Of a DNA stretch of 64,000 nucleotides, positions 44,103-53,179 are shown piece by piece. The notes under the pieces are model-generated. The model was not told the origin of the DNA and made no database searches. It saw nothing but the letters and a program-made list of their open reading frames with translations. Position numbers and translations under genes: made by a program. This DNA is from JAOUGY01 sp963825585 (GTDB lineage Bacteria; Actinomycetota; Acidimicrobiia; Spongiisociales; ZC4RG35), in contig CAWGTX010000006.1 of NCBI GenBank assembly GCA_963825585.1, forward strand, positions 372,001-436,000, read 5' to 3'. How positions within the stretch are numbered: position 1 is the first letter of the stretch; each line of letters opens with the position of its first letter.

Positions 44103-46709
44103 TCAGCTCTTGACGGCGTCGAGGCTCGTGGCCGACGCCAGATCGACGACCAGGGGCACCTTCAGATCGACCACCTGTTCCATGACATTCCGAACCGTGG
44201 CCGAAGTCTGTTCCAGCTCTTTCACGGGCGTTTCGACGACCAGTTCGTCGTGGATCTGCAGCAGCATTCTGGCGTCCCCCCCGAGTGCCGGCTCGAGGTC
44301 GATCATCGCCTTCTTGATGATGTCGGCGGCCGTCCCCTGGATCGGCGCGTTGAGCGCCATCCGCTCCCCCATCTGCCGCAGCCGGAAGTTGTCGCTCTTG
44401 AGCTCGGGCAGATACCGCCGACGCCCGAACATGGTGGCGGTGAACCCGTTGCGACGGGCTTCGGTGACCACTCCGTCCATGTAGGCCTTCACATCCGGGA
44501 ACCGATCGAAATAGGCATCGATGTGATCGCGTGCCTCTTCCCGGGAGCAGCCCAATCGCTGGGCCAGTCCGAACGCCTCCATCCCGTAGAGAAGACCGAA
44601 GTTGATCACCTTGGCCATACGACGCATCTCGCCGGTGACGAGCGACGGCTCGACGTCGAACACGCGGGCCGCGGTGGCGGTGTGGATGTCGAGACCCGCC
44701 TGGAAGGCCTCGACCATCGCCGGGTCGCCGCTCATGTGTGCCAGCACCCTGAGCTCGATCTGGGAGTAGTCGGCGACCACGAAGGTCCAATCGGGCGGGG
44801 TCACGAACGCACGGCGGATGGTGCGGCCGGTCTCGGAACGAACCGGGATGTTCTGGAGATTGGGTTCCTCGGATGAGAGCCTTCCCGTGGCGGCGGCCAT
44901 CTGATTGAAGGTCGTGTGGATGCGGCCGTCCCGCCGGATGAGTGGGAGGTAACCGTCGACGTAGGTCGAACGGAGCTTTTCTATCTCGCGGTAGCGCAGA
45001 AGGCTCTCGATCAGCGGATGATCGAGCTTCTCGAGTACCGAAGCGTCTGTCGACGGCTTGCCTCCCGGGGTCTTCTTCGACACCGGCAGACCCAGCTTCT
45101 GATAGAGGATCACCGCCAACTGATCGGTCGAATTGACGTTGAAGGGTTCCCCGGCCAGTTCGTGGATGGCCCGCTCCAGGGTTTCGAGCTCCGAGCGAAG
45201 GTCGGCACCCATCTGCTCCAGGTAGTCGCGATCTATGAGGATGCCGGCGGCCTCCATTCGGGCGAGCACACCGACCAGGGGAAGCTCGAATCGGCGGTAC
45301 AGGTCGAGCTCGTCTCGTCCCTCCAACTCGGTCTCGAGCATTGCTGCTACCCGGTCGATGGCGGCGACCCGCCGTGCCGGCGCGTCGAAGTCAACGTCAT
45401 CTGTGAAGTCGAAGGCCGCCTGAACGCCTCCCGCCGGCTTCTCCCGGTCGGGTGACTCGAGTTCGATGCCGGCGTAGCGGGCGGCGACCTCGGCCAGGTC
45501 GTAGGCACGGGTCGCCGGATTGACGAGGTAGGCCGCCAGAGCGGTGTCGAAGGACAACCCTTCCAGCCGCACGCCCCGGTCGATCAACGCCCTGACGAGG
45601 GGCTTGGCATGGTGGGTGACCTTCAGCACGTCCGGATCTGTGAGCACGCCGGACAGCGCACCCAAACGGTCGAAGTCGATCACGGCTGCGCCGGTGTCGT
45701 CGAGCAGCACCACCAGGCCCTCGAAGCCGCTCTGATCGACCAGATCGATCACGATTCGTTGCCTGACGAGGGCGGCGGCCTCGTCGCCGCTCATGGGTCG
45801 GCCCTCGACGTCGAGTGCTTCGCTGGGCGCAGCCTCGGACCCGGGGTGAACCGCCAGCAGGTCCTCCCACAGCGAATGGAACTCGAGACTCACGAACAAC
45901 TCGCGGGCGAGTGCACGGTCCCACTGCCTGCGAACCAGATCGGAGGGTTCGACTCCCATGTCGAGGTCGCGCACCAGCGTCATCAGCTCCCGGTTGAGCA
46001 GGGCCTGCTCACGGCCGGCTGCCAGGTTCTCCCTCAGCTTCGGAGTGGCCTCGTCGAGATGCTCGAAGATTCCTTCGAGCGATCCGTACTGGTTCAGGAG
46101 CTTGGCGGCCGTCTTGTCCCCCACCCCGTTCACGCCGGGGAGGTTGTCAGAGGTGTCGCCGCACATCGCCGCCCTCTGCACGTACTGCTCGGGAGTGATG
46201 CCGTAGCGCTCCTCGACGTAGCGGGCATCGGCCACCACGACGTCGCTGATGCCGCGACGGGTGTAGAGGATCCTCCGATGGTCGTCGACCAACTGGAACG
46301 AGTCCCTGTCACCGGTGACGATCAGGACCTCCCACCCATGGGCGACCGCCTGCTCGGAGAGGGATGCGATCACGTCGTCGGCTTCGAAGCCCTCCATCTG
46401 GACCTGGGTGATACCGAGGGCGTCCAGGACCTCGCGCATGAGCGGCAGTTGGGACTTGAAGGTGTCGGGCGAGGCGGTCCGCTGTGCCTTGTACTCCGGG
46501 TACCTCTCGCTCCGGAAGGTCTGTCTGCCGACGTCCCAGGCAACGGCGAGGGCGTCGGGGTGGTGATCGCCCAGCAGCTTGATGAGCATCCGGGTGAAGC
46601 CGTACACGGCATTCGTCACCTGTCCGGAACTGGTGGCGAGATCCTCGGGGAGGGCGAAGAAGGCGCGGTAGGCGATGGAGTGTCCGTCGACGAGGGCGAG
46701 AGTTGGCAT
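44103..46709 (-). CDS. polA: DNA polymerase I
   Basis: An 868-residue repair and Okazaki-fragment polymerase. The 5' nuclease domain (1-290) has ALVDGHSIAYRAFFAL, GFEADDVIASL and GDTSDNLPGVNGVG. The middle exonuclease-like domain lacks the DxE pair (VVLLDDTGAAV), so proofreading is probably lost, as in mycobacterial and Thermus relatives. The polymerase domain has motif A VADYSQIELR, RRMAKVINFGLLYG (motif B) and motif C QIHDELV. It overlaps the upstream gene as TGATG. Confidence 0.97.
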   Translation of the reverse strand: MPTLALVDGHSIAYRAFFALPEDLATSSGQVTNAVYGFTRMLIKLLGDHHPDALAVAWDVGRQTFRSERYPEYKAQRTASPDTFKSQLPLMREVLDALGITQVQMEGFEADDVIASLSEQAVAHGWEVLIVTGDRDSFQLVDDHRRILYTRRGISDVVVADARYVEERYGITPEQYVQRAAMCGDTSDNLPGVNGVGDKTAAKLLNQYGSLEGIFEHLDEATPKLRENLAAGREQALLNRELMTLVRDLDMGVEPSDLVRRQWDRALARELFVSLEFHSLWEDLLAVHPGSEAAPSEALDVEGRPMSGDEAAALVRQRIVIDLVDQSGFEGLVVLLDDTGAAVIDFDRLGALSGVLTDPDVLKVTHHAKPLVRALIDRGVRLEGLSFDTALAAYLVNPATRAYDLAEVAARYAGIELESPDREKPAGGVQAAFDFTDDVDFDAPARRVAAIDRVAAMLETELEGRDELDLYRRFELPLVGVLARMEAAGILIDRDYLEQMGADLRSELETLERAIHELAGEPFNVNSTDQLAVILYQKLGLPVSKKTPGGKPSTDASVLEKLDHPLIESLLRYREIEKLRSTYVDGYLPLIRRDGRIHTTFNQMAAATGRLSSEEPNLQNIPVRSETGRTIRRAFVTPPDWTFVVADYSQIELRVLAHMSGDPAMVEAFQAGLDIHTATAARVFDVEPSLVTGEMRRMAKVINFGLLYGMEAFGLAQRLGCSREEARDHIDAYFDRFPDVKAYMDGVVTEARRNGFTATMFGRRRYLPELKSDNFRLRQMGERMALNAPIQGTAADIIKKAMIDLEPALGGDARMLLQIHDELVVETPVKELEQTSATVRNVMEQVVDLKVPLVVDLASATSLDAVKS

Positions 46710-46987
46710 CAGTCCTCGAGCTTGGAGAGCAGCTTGGTTCGGGTGGCATGGAGCTTGGCACGCCTACGGTGGATGTCCGCGAGCCGCCGTTCGAAGCGTG
46801 CGACATCAGCCCTGGACCCGGCCGCTTCGAGCCGATCGAACTCGCCACCGCTCAGGGCGGCGTCACGCTCGATGTCGTCGGCCAGGTGTCGGCGGTGGTT
46901 CAACTCCGCCAGCAGCGAGGTCTCTTCCTCGACCAGCTCCGCCAGCTCGTCGGTGATGGCGAACAACCGTCGTTGGGTGAGGCCCAT
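46709..46987 (-). CDS. Small coiled-coil protein upstream of polA
   Basis: A 92-residue, mostly helical, highly charged protein with heptad-like Leu spacing and no recognised domain. Its stop overlaps the polA ATG (TGATG), so the two are translated together. I do not recognise the family. It may assist DNA polymerase I or only share its transcript. Confidence 0.7.
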   Translation of the reverse strand: MGLTQRRLFAITDELAELVEEETSLLAELNHRRHLADDIERDAALSGGEFDRLEAAGSRADVARFERRLADIHRRRAKLHATRTKLLSKLED

Positions 46988-47016
46988 CGAGCGATCTTAC
47001 CAAGCCCGGCCGTGAG

Positions 47017-47030
47017 GGAACGTGCGTTCG
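47017..47030. promoter_or_regulatory. Possible weak LexA box upstream of the polA operon
   Basis: On the minus strand CGAACGCACGTTCC differs from CGAAC-N4-GTTCG at the last base only. It lies 30 bp upstream of the small coiled-coil gene that leads into polA. It is weaker than the uvrA and uvrB boxes, and one-mismatch sites are expected by chance in GC-rich DNA. Confidence 0.3.
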
Positions 47031-47083
47031 GTCCTACCGTGGCGGACTGCTCCCCCCGAGTCGTGAACTATCATCGTCGTCAC

Positions 47084-47170
47084 GCCGGAGTGTTGGAATT
47101 GGTAGACAAGATGGATTCAAAATCCATTGTCCGCAAGGGCGTGCGGGTTCGAGTCCCGCCTCCGGTACCA
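47084..47170 (+). tRNA. tRNA-Leu (anticodon CAA)
   Basis: An 87-nt class II tRNA with an encoded CCA. Acceptor GCCGGAG pairs with CTCCGGT (G-U at the first pair). The anticodon stem ATGGA/TCCAT encloses TTCAAAA, giving anticodon CAA (codon UUG). The variable arm and the T arm GCGGGTTCGAGTCCCGC are well formed. No int or att copy is seen next to it. Confidence 0.95.
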
Positions 47171-47576
47171 GTCTCGAGTTCGTGAGCTCGGCTCATAGCC
47201 ACGCCGACCCCCGGATGCGTCTCACGACGGCGTCCCACAGGTCCACGGACCGGCGCACCCCGCAGGTGTGTCTTGCGGCAGATCCTGACGGCCGCCAAGG
47301 GGTACACGACCGAATCGCGTCGATGTGCAGACAGCACGACAAAAACGCGGTAAGGTTCGCGCCGCAACGGCCACCGCCGAGAACACATCCTTTGCCGCAT
47401 CCCCCCACTCCCCCCACTCCCTGGCTGAGGATGACCGGTCTCTCCGGTGGCCGTTGCGTCTTTCCGACCACCGGAGAAACCCGGACTGGAGTGGACCTCC
47501 TGCTCATCCAGTCGCACGTGACCCCGGGACGTTTCACGATTCCCCCGGTTTTCCTGCGAGACGCTGAGACCACGTC
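47171..47576. other. Gene-poor gap between tRNA-Leu(CAA) and the ACP operon
   Basis: I see no supportable gene in these bases. They contain C-rich tracts (CCCCCCACTCCCCCCACTCC near 47400) and overlapping open frames without family likeness or ribosome sites. They end at a good promoter for the ACP operon. Confidence 0.6.
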
Positions 47577-47604
47577 TTGGCAGTCCGGCCCCCCCGGGTA
47601 GAAT
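47577..47604 (+). promoter_or_regulatory. Sigma70-type promoter for the ACP-hydrolase operon
   Basis: TTGGCA (47577-47582), a 16-bp GC-rich spacer and TAGAAT (47599-47604) match the main sigma consensus at five of six and five of six bases. Transcription would start near 47611, leaving a leader of about 95 bases before the small ORF at 47705. Confidence 0.55.
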
Positions 47605-47704
47605 CGCCCGCAAGGGTATGGGGATGTCTATTGGGTGCATGCCGGGTGTCGCGTCGAATCCCTCAACCACAGGGGTCGATGGCGGGGTGCACCGGGAGGG
47701 CTTC

Positions 47705-47758
47705 ATGAACGTTCTGTCACGTGCCGCTGCGGGATCCGCCGAGGGAGACGCCCGATGA
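47705..47758 (+). CDS. Possible 17-residue leader peptide overlapping the ACP start
   Basis: ATG 47705 is preceded by GGAGG with a 5-bp gap and encodes MNVLSRAAAGSAEGDAR. Its TGA (47756-47758) overlaps the ACP ATG as ATGA. Good ribosome site and exact overlap argue for translation and coupling to the ACP gene. It has no run of one amino acid, so classic attenuation is unlikely. Confidence 0.4.
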   Translation: MNVLSRAAAGSAEGDAR

Positions 47759-48006
47759 TCGGAGAAACGCGCGAGCCGATCAGAGCCTTCCTCTCGGAGA
47801 TCGTCGAGGACTGGTCCGACGACGTCAGTGACCAGGTCAATCTCTTCGCCATGGGCCTGTTGGATTCCCTCGCGGTGCACGAAGTCGTCGGCTTTCTCGA
47901 GGACGAGTTCGGTGTCGTCTTCGAGGACGCCGATCTGGCGGTCACCAACTTCGCATCGGTCGATGCCATGGTGACGATGGTTGCGGGGAAACGATCGCCC
48001 GGATGA
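47755..48006 (+). CDS. Acyl carrier protein-like protein
   Basis: An 83-residue acidic, four-helix carrier protein. The phosphopantetheine Ser is Ser38 in MGLLDSLAVHE; FLEDEFGVVFEDADL is the usual helix III region. It is not a fatty-acid synthase acpP by context: two hydrolase-like genes follow with overlapping codons (ATGA) and no condensing enzyme is near. ACPs of this type sit beside such hydrolases in exosortase-associated clusters (recalled, not checked). Confidence 0.85.
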   Translation: MIGETREPIRAFLSEIVEDWSDDVSDQVNLFAMGLLDSLAVHEVVGFLEDEFGVVFEDADLAVTNFASVDAMVTMVAGKRSPG

Positions 48007-48869
48007 TGCAGACCACGCTGATCGAGCCCGGCACAGCGACCTGTTCGGTGTTCGTCGGCGGGCCAGGGTCCCGGGTCTTCACATCCCGCACCGGCCCGGC
48101 CGATGAGCATCCGGCGCTCCGTCTGATCCTGTGCCCTCCGATCGGGGCCGAGGCAGCCAGGAACTACCGGCGCGAGACACTGCTCGCTCGCCAGCTCGCC
48201 CGCCATGGCGTCGAGACGATCCGGTTCCACTACCGCGGGAGCGGCCACTCCGAGGACTCCCCCGACCACGGTTTCCAGGCGATGATCGACGACGCCCGAC
48301 TGGTGGCCTCGCAGGCGGGCGACGACGTCCCGACGGCATGGATGGGAACACGACTGGGCGGGTCGGTGGCGGCCGCCGTGCTCTCCGACTCTCCGGCGGT
48401 TCCCCTGGTCGTGTGGGACCCGGTCCTCGACGCGGCCGCCTACTTCCGTGAAATCCTCCGGGCGCGCGTCTTCAGTGCGTTCAAGACCGACGATGCCGCC
48501 ACTGCTCCCAAGGCCGACCTGATCAAGGACCTCCAATCGAGCGGATCGGTCGATCTTCTGGGCTACAGCATCTCCGCCAGGCTCCTCGATGAGGTCGCGT
48601 CCATCGGCGGCATACAGAGTCTTCCGGTCACCGGCAGGAAGATCCTTCTCCTCGATCTGCGCCGCAAAGGTGACCCGCGCTCAGAGGTGGTTCGCCTCGT
48701 CAACGACTGGCGGGCCAGGGGCGGGGATGCACGCGTCCTCGGTGTCGCCCTCTACGAGCCGTGGTGGTACGGCGCCCGATCGGGAGCTGTAGGTGACGAG
48801 ACCTCGGAAGCAAATCGGAAGCTGCTGCAACTGACCACCGACTTCGTGGCGGGCCTGGTGGGGAGATGA
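48003..48869 (+). CDS. Alpha/beta hydrolase-like protein, non-Ser elbow (GTRLG)
   Basis: A 288-residue alpha/beta hydrolase fold with LILCPPIGAEAARNYRR, FHYRGSGHSE and a nucleophile elbow MGTRLGGS in which Arg117 stands where Ser is expected. I recall exosortase-A-associated hydrolase 2 with a similar LRLG elbow, so it may be a relative. It may be a non-catalytic acyl-binding partner. The ATG overlaps the ACP stop, and its stop overlaps the next gene (ATGA). Confidence 0.72.
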   Translation: MMQTTLIEPGTATCSVFVGGPGSRVFTSRTGPADEHPALRLILCPPIGAEAARNYRRETLLARQLARHGVETIRFHYRGSGHSEDSPDHGFQAMIDDARLVASQAGDDVPTAWMGTRLGGSVAAAVLSDSPAVPLVVWDPVLDAAAYFREILRARVFSAFKTDDAATAPKADLIKDLQSSGSVDLLGYSISARLLDEVASIGGIQSLPVTGRKILLLDLRRKGDPRSEVVRLVNDWRARGGDARVLGVALYEPWWYGARSGAVGDETSEANRKLLQLTTDFVAGLVGR

Positions 48870-49711
48870 GCACCGTCACCGAGATACCCGGTTTCCTGGC
48901 CGGCCCGGAGGGACCGCTCTTCTGCGTCGATTCCCACCCGCCGGAGTCCGGCGGAAGAGGCATCGTCCTCGCCGGCGGAGGATGGATGGGGAGCAGCACG
49001 AACCGGAACGGCGTCCTCGTGCGCATCTCCCGCGCCGTGGCCGACGTCGGGGTTCGGGCGGTACGCTTCGACTGGCGTGGTACCGGGGAGAGTGGCGGCT
49101 CGGTGGAGCGATTCGATCTCGAGGCTCCGTTCCACGACGACGTCGCCACCGTGATCCAACACCTCGCCGATACCGGCTGCAGTTCGGTCGCCGTGTTCGG
49201 CATCTGTTTCGGAGCGTGGTCCTCGCTGTTGGCGGCGGACTCGTACGAGGTTGTCGATCAGGTCGTCCTCGTGTCGCTGCCGTTTCCCTCCGACAAGACC
49301 AAGGCCGATCACAAAACCGATCGGATCGCGTTCGAATCGGCCTTCCGCATGGCGTGGAAGCCGGCGGTGTGGGTGACGCTCTTCAAGAACCCGGCGATGC
49401 GCGAGGCTCTCATTCGAGGGTTGCGGCGCAAACTTCTCAAACGTTCGGACGCCCGAACCACGCTGCCCACGTCCACGACCAGTTCAGCGGTGCCGTTGGT
49501 GCTCGAGCGTCTCGCCGCTCGCGGCGTCGCAATCGACCTGGTCTTCGGCGAGAAGGATCTGGAGTTCGCCTCCTACCAGGCGTTCACGGCCCACACCCCT
49601 CTGCCTTCCGGCATACGCGTCACCTGCGTTCCGGGCGATCTGAGCAACTTCGGGACGATCACCGCTCAGGACGCCGCCGTGGAGGCGGTCGTGAAGGCCC
49701 TCGCCTCCTGA
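48866..49711 (+). CDS. Alpha/beta hydrolase-like protein, Cys elbow (GICFG)
   Basis: A 281-residue alpha/beta hydrolase fold: GIVLAGGGWMGSSTNRNG, RFDWRGTGESGG and the elbow FGICFGAWSS, where Cys114 replaces Ser. A later FGEKDLEF gives an acid residue, but the His at the C-terminus is unclear (DLSNFGTITAQDA). It resembles exosortase-A-associated hydrolase 1. It is coupled to the previous gene by ATGA, so the three genes are one unit. Substrate unknown; the ACP suggests an acyl thioester. Confidence 0.72.
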   Translation: MSTVTEIPGFLAGPEGPLFCVDSHPPESGGRGIVLAGGGWMGSSTNRNGVLVRISRAVADVGVRAVRFDWRGTGESGGSVERFDLEAPFHDDVATVIQHLADTGCSSVAVFGICFGAWSSLLAADSYEVVDQVVLVSLPFPSDKTKADHKTDRIAFESAFRMAWKPAVWVTLFKNPAMREALIRGLRRKLLKRSDARTTLPTSTTSSAVPLVLERLAARGVAIDLVFGEKDLEFASYQAFTAHTPLPSGIRVTCVPGDLSNFGTITAQDAAVEAVVKALAS

Positions 49712-49717
49712 CCCGAG

Positions 49718-50911
49718 TCAGGTGACGGCATCTATCTGGGGCGAGACCCCAAGGCTTTCGATCATGGCGGAGATCTCGGCCACGTAGATCGGGTTCATGA
49801 TCACCACCAGATCGCTCCCGAGTTCTGGCAGCCGATTGGGCGCCATCACCTCGAGCCCCGATCCCGCCAGGTACTTGCCCTGCTTGTGCGGGTTGATGTC
49901 GATGACACCGGCGATGGCCTCATCGAGGCCGAGCGCGGCCACGAATGCGATCGCCTTGGATCCCCCTCCCCACAGCACCGGACGCCGTCCGTCCCTGGCC
50001 GCTTGGGAGATCCGGGTTCGCCAGTCGGCGATCACCGCACCAACCGTCTGAGCGAACGACTCGGTGAGTGCCGTCATCTCTGTGACGGGCTCTTCGTTCG
50101 GGAGCACCACGGGCGCGGCGTCCGGGCGGGCCAGCGCCAGCAGGTACTGGTCGTCGAAGGCGAGCTCCAGCTCGATGGGCGGGACGCCGACGTGGCGGAG
50201 CATCCGCCCCAGAGAGCCGAGCGAGAAGTAGGAGCAATGCTCGTGGTACACATCCCAGAATGCTCCATCCCTGAGTACCCGGATCGCGTCGGGCACCTCG
50301 ATGAAGAGAGACGAACCCGGGGTGGCGAGCGTCGAATCGAGCAGGTGCCGGGTGAAACGGGCAACGTCGGGCACGTGTTCGAGGGTGTGGCGCGTGGCCA
50401 CGAGCTCGCCGGTGAGGTGTGTGTAGCGTTCGTCGAAGGTGTCGATGACGAATTCGAGAGCGGGATCGGTCTGCCGACCGTGCCTGTATCCGGGATCGAT
50501 TCCGATGCCGGTCACGCCCTCGGCCGCCAACAGCGCCAGGAAGTCTCCCTTGCCACAGCCCACTTCCAGCACCCGGCGGCCCCGGAGGCCGAGGTCGGTC
50601 ACCAGCCGTTTCGCAAGACCATTGGCGAAGGCGTTGAACGCCGGCGAGAAGGCCTGGCTCTCTTCGCAGTCCTGCCCGTAGTCGATGAGCGACACGTCGA
50701 AGGCCACGTTCTGGACAAACCCACAGTTGGAACAGCATGCCAGCAGCACCTCACCCATTGGGTAGGAGCCCGCTTGGGAGCTGTCGTCCAGCAGAACGCA
50801 GGAATGCGCAGGCACAGCCCCACCGTGATAGAAGGCGACGAGGGTTGGCCGCTCACACGCTGCGCATTCCATCGACCGAGCTCGATCGATGTGCTCCCGG
50901 TGGAGGCTCAC
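49718..50911 (-). CDS. NDP-sugar C-methyltransferase-like protein, second copy
   Basis: A 397-residue protein with an N-terminal Cys-rich zinc-binding part (ECAACERP, CCSNCGFVQN), a Rossmann SAM domain (VLEVGCGKGDFLALL) and a C-terminal Methyltransf_14-like domain (GGGSKAIAFVAALGL). This three-part layout is that of TylC3/NovU C-methyltransferases for deoxysugars. Start GTG 50911 overlaps the upstream stop as GTGA. It is last in the sugar cassette. Confidence 0.82.
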   Translation of the reverse strand: MSLHREHIDRARSMECAACERPTLVAFYHGGAVPAHSCVLLDDSSQAGSYPMGEVLLACCSNCGFVQNVAFDVSLIDYGQDCEESQAFSPAFNAFANGLAKRLVTDLGLRGRRVLEVGCGKGDFLALLAAEGVTGIGIDPGYRHGRQTDPALEFVIDTFDERYTHLTGELVATRHTLEHVPDVARFTRHLLDSTLATPGSSLFIEVPDAIRVLRDGAFWDVYHEHCSYFSLGSLGRMLRHVGVPPIELELAFDDQYLLALARPDAAPVVLPNEEPVTEMTALTESFAQTVGAVIADWRTRISQAARDGRRPVLWGGGSKAIAFVAALGLDEAIAGVIDINPHKQGKYLAGSGLEVMAPNRLPELGSDLVVIMNPIYVAEISAMIESLGVSPQIDAVT

Positions 50912-52152
50912 TCCACCACCCGCGGTGACGGGACCGGCACGATGAAGCGTCCACCCGTCTCGAGGTAACCCTGCTGTTGGGAGATGATCTCGTCGGCGAA
51001 GTTCCAGGCGAGGATCAGCACGTAGTCGGGCCGATCCTCCACCAGACGCTCGGGGGGGAAGATCTCGAGATGCGCTCCCGGCATGAAGAGGCCCTGCTTG
51101 TGGGTGTTGCGGTCGACGACGTAGTCGATGACCGTGTGATCGATGCCGCTGAAGTTCAGCATGGTGGCGCCTTTGGCGGCAGCTCCGTAGGCCGCCACCC
51201 GCTTGCCTTCGGCGCGTATGCCGGTCAGGAGAGCGATCAGGTCCTCCCTGATCTGCTCGACCTTGGCGGCGAACCCGGAGTAATAGGAATAGTCGCCCAC
51301 ACCCCGCTCGGCTTCGTCTCGCCGGAAGTCGTGCACCGCTGTCGATGCCTCACCCTCGTGAGCGAAGAACACGCGGATGGTGCCTCCGTGGATGGGGTGA
51401 TGGCTGATGTCGACCAGTGTGAGACCGTGTCGTCCGAACAGCGCCTCGAGTGCGGCCACCGAGAAGTAGCAGTGGTGCTCGTGGTAGATGGTGTCGAACT
51501 CGCCGTGCTCGATGAGGTCGACCACGTACGGGACCTCGACCGAGACCAGCCCGTTGGGGGCGAGCAGCGCTGCCATCCCTTCGACGAACGAGTTCTGGTC
51601 GGGTACGTGCGCCAGCACGTTGTTGCCCACGATCACATCCGCCCGTCGCCCTTCGGCGACCAGCCGTCGCGCCGTGTCGGCGTTGAAGAACTCGATGAGC
51701 GTCGGGATTCCCTTGTCGATCGCAGCCTGCGCAGGCCCGGTCGATGGATCGATGCCGAGCACCGGCACCCCCGCCTTCTGGAAGTACTGCAGCAGGTACC
51801 CGTCGTTGGATGCCAGTTCGACCGCCAGCGACGAAGGTCCCAGCTCGAGGCGGTCGATGAGCCCCTCGACATTTCGACGGGAGTGCTCCAGGAGCGAGTC
51901 CATGAACGACGAGTAGTACGGATAGTCGTCCGGGAACAGCACCTTGGGTGGCACCGTCTCACGGATCTGGACCAGGGTGCAGGTGGGACAGAACACCACG
52001 GTCAGGGGGTAGCGATCCTCGGGTGACTGCAGGCGTTGTTTGGTCAGAAGAGCGTCGGCGAGAGGTGTCACCCCGAGGTCGAGCACGGGCCTCAGGTCGG
52101 CGACGCCGCACGAGCGACAGCCGGTGATCGTCTGGTGTTGTGAGGCGATCAT
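50908..52152 (-). CDS. NDP-sugar C-methyltransferase-like protein, first copy
   Basis: A 414-residue protein of the same family as its neighbour: CRSCGVADLRPVLDLG and CPTCTLVQ zinc-binding parts, a divergent SAM motif VELASNDGYLLQYF, EVPYVVDLIEHGEFDTIYHEH and a C-terminal AYGAAAKGATMLNFSG. The last two are hallmarks of the family. The ATG 52152 overlaps the epimerase stop (TGATG). Having two copies suggests two methyl branches or a division of labour. Confidence 0.85.
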   Translation of the reverse strand: MIASQHQTITGCRSCGVADLRPVLDLGVTPLADALLTKQRLQSPEDRYPLTVVFCPTCTLVQIRETVPPKVLFPDDYPYYSSFMDSLLEHSRRNVEGLIDRLELGPSSLAVELASNDGYLLQYFQKAGVPVLGIDPSTGPAQAAIDKGIPTLIEFFNADTARRLVAEGRRADVIVGNNVLAHVPDQNSFVEGMAALLAPNGLVSVEVPYVVDLIEHGEFDTIYHEHHCYFSVAALEALFGRHGLTLVDISHHPIHGGTIRVFFAHEGEASTAVHDFRRDEAERGVGDYSYYSGFAAKVEQIREDLIALLTGIRAEGKRVAAYGAAAKGATMLNFSGIDHTVIDYVVDRNTHKQGLFMPGAHLEIFPPERLVEDRPDYVLILAWNFADEIISQQQGYLETGGRFIVPVPSPRVVE

Positions 52153-53174
52153 CAGTTCACCGGCCGAAGGTCGGTGCCGATGGTGCCGGCGGCGAGACCC
52201 TGCTTGATGAAGGCGATCCGCATCAGGCGACCGAGAAAGATCTCCTCGTCGAATCCGTGTGCGGTGTAGCCGTCCCGGAGCTGTTCCGCCCCCTTCTGAA
52301 CGGTCCACTGTGGCTGGAAACCAGGGACCTTGTCGAAGATCTTGGACGGGTCGACCCGGTAGTCACGGATGTCCGGACCGGCGGTGTCGGCCAACTGGAT
52401 CGTGGAACCGGGGACGGTCTGCTCGACGATCTCGGCAACCGTGCGGATCTGGTAGTTCTCGTCACGGGCGCACACGTTGAACACTTCGTCGTGGACCGCC
52501 TCCCGCGGAGCGTCGAGCACCGCGACGAACGCTGCCGAGATGTCGGCGATGTGGATGAGCGGGCGCCAAGGGGTCCCGTCGCTCTTCATCAGGACCTTCC
52601 CCTGGGTGAGGGCGTAGCCCACGAGGTTGTTGACGACCAGATCGGCCCTGGTCCTGGCCGAGAAGCCGTACGCCGTGGCGTTGCGAAGGTAGGTGGGGCT
52701 GAAGTCGTCCGAGGCGAACTTGCGGATCCCCTCCTCGGCGTGGATCTTCGAGAAGCCGTAGGGAGTGACCGGGTTGACGGGAGAGGTCTCGTCGACCAAC
52801 CCGCCCGGCGATGATCCGTAGATACTGCAGGAACTGGAGAAGACGAAACGTTCGGCACCGGCCTGGGCAGCGAGGTCGGCCAGCCGGACGCTCGCCAGAT
52901 CGTTGATCTCCTCGGTCAAGCCGGGCTGGAGGTCACCGAGCGGGTCGTTGGAGAGCCCTGCCAGGTGACAGACGGCATCCACGCCCTCGAAGTCGGCAAC
53001 GGTGGCATCCCTGATGTCCCGCCGGATCCATGGGACCTCGGGAGCGGCGGGCCCGATCAGGCATGACTCGAAGAGGGCGTTGTCCATACCCACCACATCG
53101 TGGCCGGCCTCCAGCAGCATCGGTACGAGCACCGATCCGATGTATCCCTGATGTCCTGTGACGAGAACGCGCAT
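52152..53174 (-). CDS. NAD-dependent epimerase/dehydratase (extended SDR)
   Basis: A 340-residue SDR enzyme acting on a nucleotide sugar. The Rossmann motif is GHQGYIG, the catalytic region has SSSCSIYG and YGFSKIHAE (YxxxK), and the C-terminal domain matches the sugar epimerase group. The start is uncertain: ATG 53174 (MRVLVTGHQG) is chosen; an ATG at 53189 would overlap the cytidylyltransferase. It probably works on the CDP-sugar made by the upstream gene. Confidence 0.85.
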   Translation of the reverse strand: MRVLVTGHQGYIGSVLVPMLLEAGHDVVGMDNALFESCLIGPAAPEVPWIRRDIRDATVADFEGVDAVCHLAGLSNDPLGDLQPGLTEEINDLASVRLADLAAQAGAERFVFSSSCSIYGSSPGGLVDETSPVNPVTPYGFSKIHAEEGIRKFASDDFSPTYLRNATAYGFSARTRADLVVNNLVGYALTQGKVLMKSDGTPWRPLIHIADISAAFVAVLDAPREAVHDEVFNVCARDENYQIRTVAEIVEQTVPGSTIQLADTAGPDIRDYRVDPSKIFDKVPGFQPQWTVQKGAEQLRDGYTAHGFDEEIFLGRLMRIAFIKQGLAAGTIGTDLRPVN

Positions 53175-53179
53175 CCGAC

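Noticed and set aside
47182..47601. Coding frames in the gap after tRNA-Leu(CAA)
   Set aside because: No ribosome sites, odd composition and no recognisable motifs; promoter and leader explain the end of the gap better.
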